Of a stretch of DNA of 6,421 nt, positions 4,878 through 6,421 are shown piece by piece. Location of the stretch: assembly GCA_002499185.1 (NCBI GenBank), contig DAKN01000020.1:1-6421 (forward strand), written 5' to 3'. Numbering within the stretch: the first letter of the stretch is position 1; every line of letters begins with the position of its first letter. The DNA is from Candidatus Pacearchaeota archaeon UBA284. Its GTDB lineage: Archaea; Nanobdellota; Nanobdellia; Pacearchaeales; UBA284. The position numbers were made by a program, and so were the translations under genes. The notes under the pieces are model-generated. The model had not been told where the DNA came from. It saw nothing but the letters and a program-made list of their open reading frames with translations, and did no database searches.

Positions 4878-5801
4878 ATGAAAGTTAATTTGAATATTAA
4901 TATATTAATAATAGTAATGCTGAGTGCAATGATTCTGATTTCTGGAGCAACAAACCCAGCAGCTTGCGGAAAAAAAGAAACATTAACATTTAATACAACT
5001 GCATTAATCATGGATTTTGTTGAAAATGCTCCACCAAAAGAACTTGTAACCGGATTAAGATACCCAATAAGTTTAGATATTCAAAATTTTGGAGGATATG
5101 ATATTCCCCCAGGAAAAGCACAATTTTATCTTTCAGGATTAGGAGAAAATTTGAGATCTGTTGAATTTATAATGCGAAACACAAATAATTTACAAAAAAG
5201 AACAACATTTAACGAAGGTGGAAAAGAAAGAGTCTTCTTTGCTCAAAATGCAGAACCATGGAAAAATTTTCCAAATCCATATAATATAACCATGAAAATG
5301 GAATCTTGTTATGAATACGGAACAGTAGTTCAATCAACCCTTTGCATTGGAATTAAAAATGGGGTATGCAATATAGATGAAGAAAAAATAGTCTCAAACA
5401 GCAATTCTCCAGCACCAATACAAATAACTTCAATAAAAGAAGAAATTCAGGGAAATAAATTATATATTATATTAAATGTAGAAAATAAAGGTATTGGAGA
5501 GATTTATTATACAAACACAAATTGCGATAAATTAATACAAAGAGATTTGAATGAAAAACAGAAACAGAACATGTTTGATATTAATATAGAAACAACCGAA
5601 AGAGATATTTTATGCACCTTGCAGAATTCTGAAGCACCATATGGTTCAAAACAAGGATTATCTGGAGCAGCAACACTCGGTAAAATAACCTGTGTTAAGG
5701 TTTTAACAAATGAAGACACACATGCTGTTCCTTTGCAAATAACTCTTAGATATAAATACAAAGAAGAATTATCAAAAACAATAACTATTCTCCCAAGTTA
5801 A
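4878..5801 (+). CDS. Secreted or N-terminally anchored two-domain beta protein, paralogue of 3844-4767
   Basis: This 307-residue protein has the same length and layout as the protein two genes upstream. A hydrophobic segment (7-23) is followed by C30 in NPAAC, suggesting export and possibly lipid or membrane anchoring. Domain 1 runs from ALIMDFVENAPP (42-53) through GLRYPISLDIQNFGGYDIPPG (59-79), an Ig-like/CARDB-like pattern. It ends with C144-Y-E-Y-G-T then C156-I, which looks like a disulfide hairpin. Domain 2 begins PAPIQITSI (178-186), has YIILNVENKGIGEIYY (196-211), Cys 216, 246 and 272, and a final strand LQITLRYKYKEELSKTITI (286-304). The ATG at 4878 has GAGG 6 bases upstream. It is the last gene of the operon, followed by a small hairpin. 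The function is unknown; binding or structural work at the cell surface is inferred from architecture only. Confidence 0.8.
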   Translation: MKVNLNINILIIVMLSAMILISGATNPAACGKKETLTFNTTALIMDFVENAPPKELVTGLRYPISLDIQNFGGYDIPPGKAQFYLSGLGENLRSVEFIMRNTNNLQKRTTFNEGGKERVFFAQNAEPWKNFPNPYNITMKMESCYEYGTVVQSTLCIGIKNGVCNIDEEKIVSNSNSPAPIQITSIKEEIQGNKLYIILNVENKGIGEIYYTNTNCDKLIQRDLNEKQKQNMFDINIETTERDILCTLQNSEAPYGSKQGLSGAATLGKITCVKVLTNEDTHAVPLQITLRYKYKEELSKTITILPS

Positions 5802-5828
5802 AGATTAAGGTATAAAATACAATCGCTC

Positions 5829-5850
5829 AATCTCTCTCGAGATTTTGCTT
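5829..5850 (+). terminator. Weak hairpin after the secreted-protein operon
   Basis: AATCTC (5829-5834) and GAGATT (5839-5844) form a perfect 6-bp inverted repeat around the loop TCTC, followed by TTGCTTT. It sits 28 bases after the last stop of the operon and before the convergent rpsJ gene. The T-run is short, so termination is plausible but not strong. The rest of the 125-base gap (5802-5926) shows no gene or convincing RNA. Confidence 0.35.
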
Positions 5851-5926
5851 TCTGAATTAAAATAGTCAAAATTAATGAATAATAACTGAGATTAAGAAAT
5901 ATTAACAATTAACGATAAGATATAAT

Positions 5927-6238
5927 TTAACCAAGCATTTCTATTTCTACATTAACGTCTTTTGGGATTGTTAATCTCATAATGTTATGAAGAACTCTTT
6001 CGTCAGAAGGCAGGTCAATTACTCTTTTATGGATTCTCATTTCAAATCTATCAAAACTAGCTTTTCCATCACCACAAGGACTTTTTCTTGTAGTTATTTT
6101 AAGCTTTTTTGTCGGTAAAGGAATTGGTCCATGTATATTAATACCGCTTTTTTTGCTGATTTCACGAATAGCTTCAATCACATCATTCAATTTGCCTATA
6201 TCGGCACTTGCTAATTTTATTCTTGTCCTGCTTGTCAT
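5927..6238 (-). CDS. rpsJ: Small ribosomal subunit protein uS10 (S10)
   Basis: This 103-residue protein is a 30S head protein. The archaeal/eukaryotic form is clear from RTRIKLASADIGKLNDVI near the N-terminus, GPIPLPTKKLKITTRKSPCGDG (38-59), the FDRFEMRIHKRVIDLP stretch (64-79) and the C-terminal IPKDVNVEIEM. Length is normal for the family and nothing is missing. In many archaea rpsJ follows the aEF-1alpha gene. Here the region upstream of its start is a divergent promoter area, so it appears to be transcribed on its own from a TATA box 26 bases before the ATG, without a Shine-Dalgarno. It converges on the secreted-protein operon. Confidence 0.97.
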   Translation of the reverse strand: MTSRTRIKLASADIGKLNDVIEAIREISKKSGINIHGPIPLPTKKLKITTRKSPCGDGKASFDRFEMRIHKRVIDLPSDERVLHNIMRLTIPKDVNVEIEMLG

Positions 6239-6259
6239 ATTTTAATACTCAAAAATGAC

Positions 6260-6267
6260 TATAAAAA
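6260..6267 (-). promoter_or_regulatory. rpsJ: TATA box of rpsJ
   Basis: TTTTTATA on the minus strand is centred about 26 bases before the rpsJ ATG, which fits a leaderless start. A second box, in the TTTAAATATTTA stretch at 6287-6298, could instead give a leader of about 28 bases. Its AAATATTT core is symmetrical, so it could act in either direction. Confidence 0.5.
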
Positions 6268-6315
6268 CCTTACTCTTTGAACATTCTTTAAATATTTAGT
6301 ATAACATAAAGATAA

Positions 6316-6362
6316 TAGTGCATTAAAAATACAGAAATCTTTAAAAAACAGAAAATGCACTA
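6316..6362. repeat. 9-bp inverted repeat in divergent intergenic region
   Basis: TAGTGCATT (6316-6324) and AATGCACTA (6354-6362) are perfect inverted arms separated by 29 bases. The right arm abuts the TATA region of the plus-strand gene starting at 6397. Within the spacer ACAGAAA occurs twice (6331-6337 and 6348-6354). It may be a two-site operator. Alternatively it is a 5' RNA hairpin, if transcription starts near 6317 from the TTTAAATATTTA box at 6287-6298. Confidence 0.45.
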
Positions 6363-6363
6363 A

Positions 6364-6375
6364 ATTATATATAAT
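6364..6375 (+). promoter_or_regulatory. TATA box of the partial plus-strand gene
   Basis: ATTATATATAAT is a perfect palindrome centred about 27 bases before the ATG at 6397, the leaderless spacing seen at other genes in this window. Confidence 0.5.
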
Positions 6376-6396
6376 TTATATTGATGGTATTTTAAT

Positions 6397-6421
6397 ATGG
6401 TAAGAAAAGAGGAAAAATTAA
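6397..6421 (+). CDS. 5' end of a gene cut by the window edge
   Basis: Only eight codons are visible, reading MVRKEEKL, with the frame still open at the last base. The call depends on the TATA box at leaderless distance and on the divergent arrangement with rpsJ. The product cannot be recognised. It is not the start of aEF-1alpha as I know that protein. Confidence 0.4.

Noticed and set aside
4878..4970. Lipoprotein signal at C30 (NPAAC) and at C33 (GQAQC) of the other paralogue
   Set aside because: Neither has a proper L-x-x-C type lipobox; mentioned only as a possibility in the gene entries.
4649..5011. Minus-strand open frame of 120 codons over the end of one secreted gene, the microprotein and the start of the next
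   Set aside because: Its Phe-rich translation is the complement of Lys-rich plus-strand coding, and it has no ribosome site or promoter.
5808..5821. TATA-like GGTATAAAATAC as a promoter after the secreted-protein operon
   Set aside because: No gene or stable RNA lies downstream before the convergent rpsJ; chance match in AT-rich sequence.
5850..5895. Possible C/D-box guide RNA because of two CTGA words and ATGAATA
   Set aside because: The C-box does not match RTGATGA and the CTGA word after it is too close to leave a guide segment.

Overview
The window is archaeal and AT-rich. It carries an archaeal uS10, an archaeal elongation factor 1-beta paired with its usual Zn-ribbon partner, and an archaeal-style A24 prepilin peptidase. 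BRE/TATA-like boxes lie about 25-28 bases upstream of several start codons, as expected for leaderless transcripts. The small proteins, near-universal TAA stops, noncanonical HIT protein and secreted-protein cluster suggest a DPANN lineage such as Pacearchaeota or Woesearchaeota. The lineage is inference.

Layout. (1) 1-471: promoter, a 48-residue Zn-ribbon protein and aEF-1beta, a translation pair read as one short operon. (2) 472-1271: a HIT-fold protein with extra N- and C-terminal segments and a degenerate catalytic histidine triad, closed by a GC-rich hairpin. (3) 1270-2318, minus strand: a 43-residue very basic microprotein with a strong Shine-Dalgarno, followed 11 bases later by the prepilin peptidase. 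(4) 2319-2449: a compact divergent promoter region in which the two directions seem to share one BRE. (5) 2450-5801, plus strand: a 4-TM protein with a large outer domain, then two 307-residue secreted or anchored proteins with a 23-residue Cys/Lys-rich microprotein between them. By eye the three large proteins share the same two beta-rich domains and look like paralogues. (6) 5802-6421: a weak hairpin, uS10 on the minus strand, then a divergent regulatory region and the first eight codons of a plus-strand gene cut by the window end.

The translation genes at the two ends are routine. The centre (2187-5801) is the unexplained part: an envelope locus of related exported proteins, two basic microproteins with the best Shine-Dalgarno sequences here, and a divergently transcribed prepilin peptidase. 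No known pathway can be assigned to it from sequence alone. No tRNA, rRNA, CRISPR array, insertion sequence or broken gene was seen.
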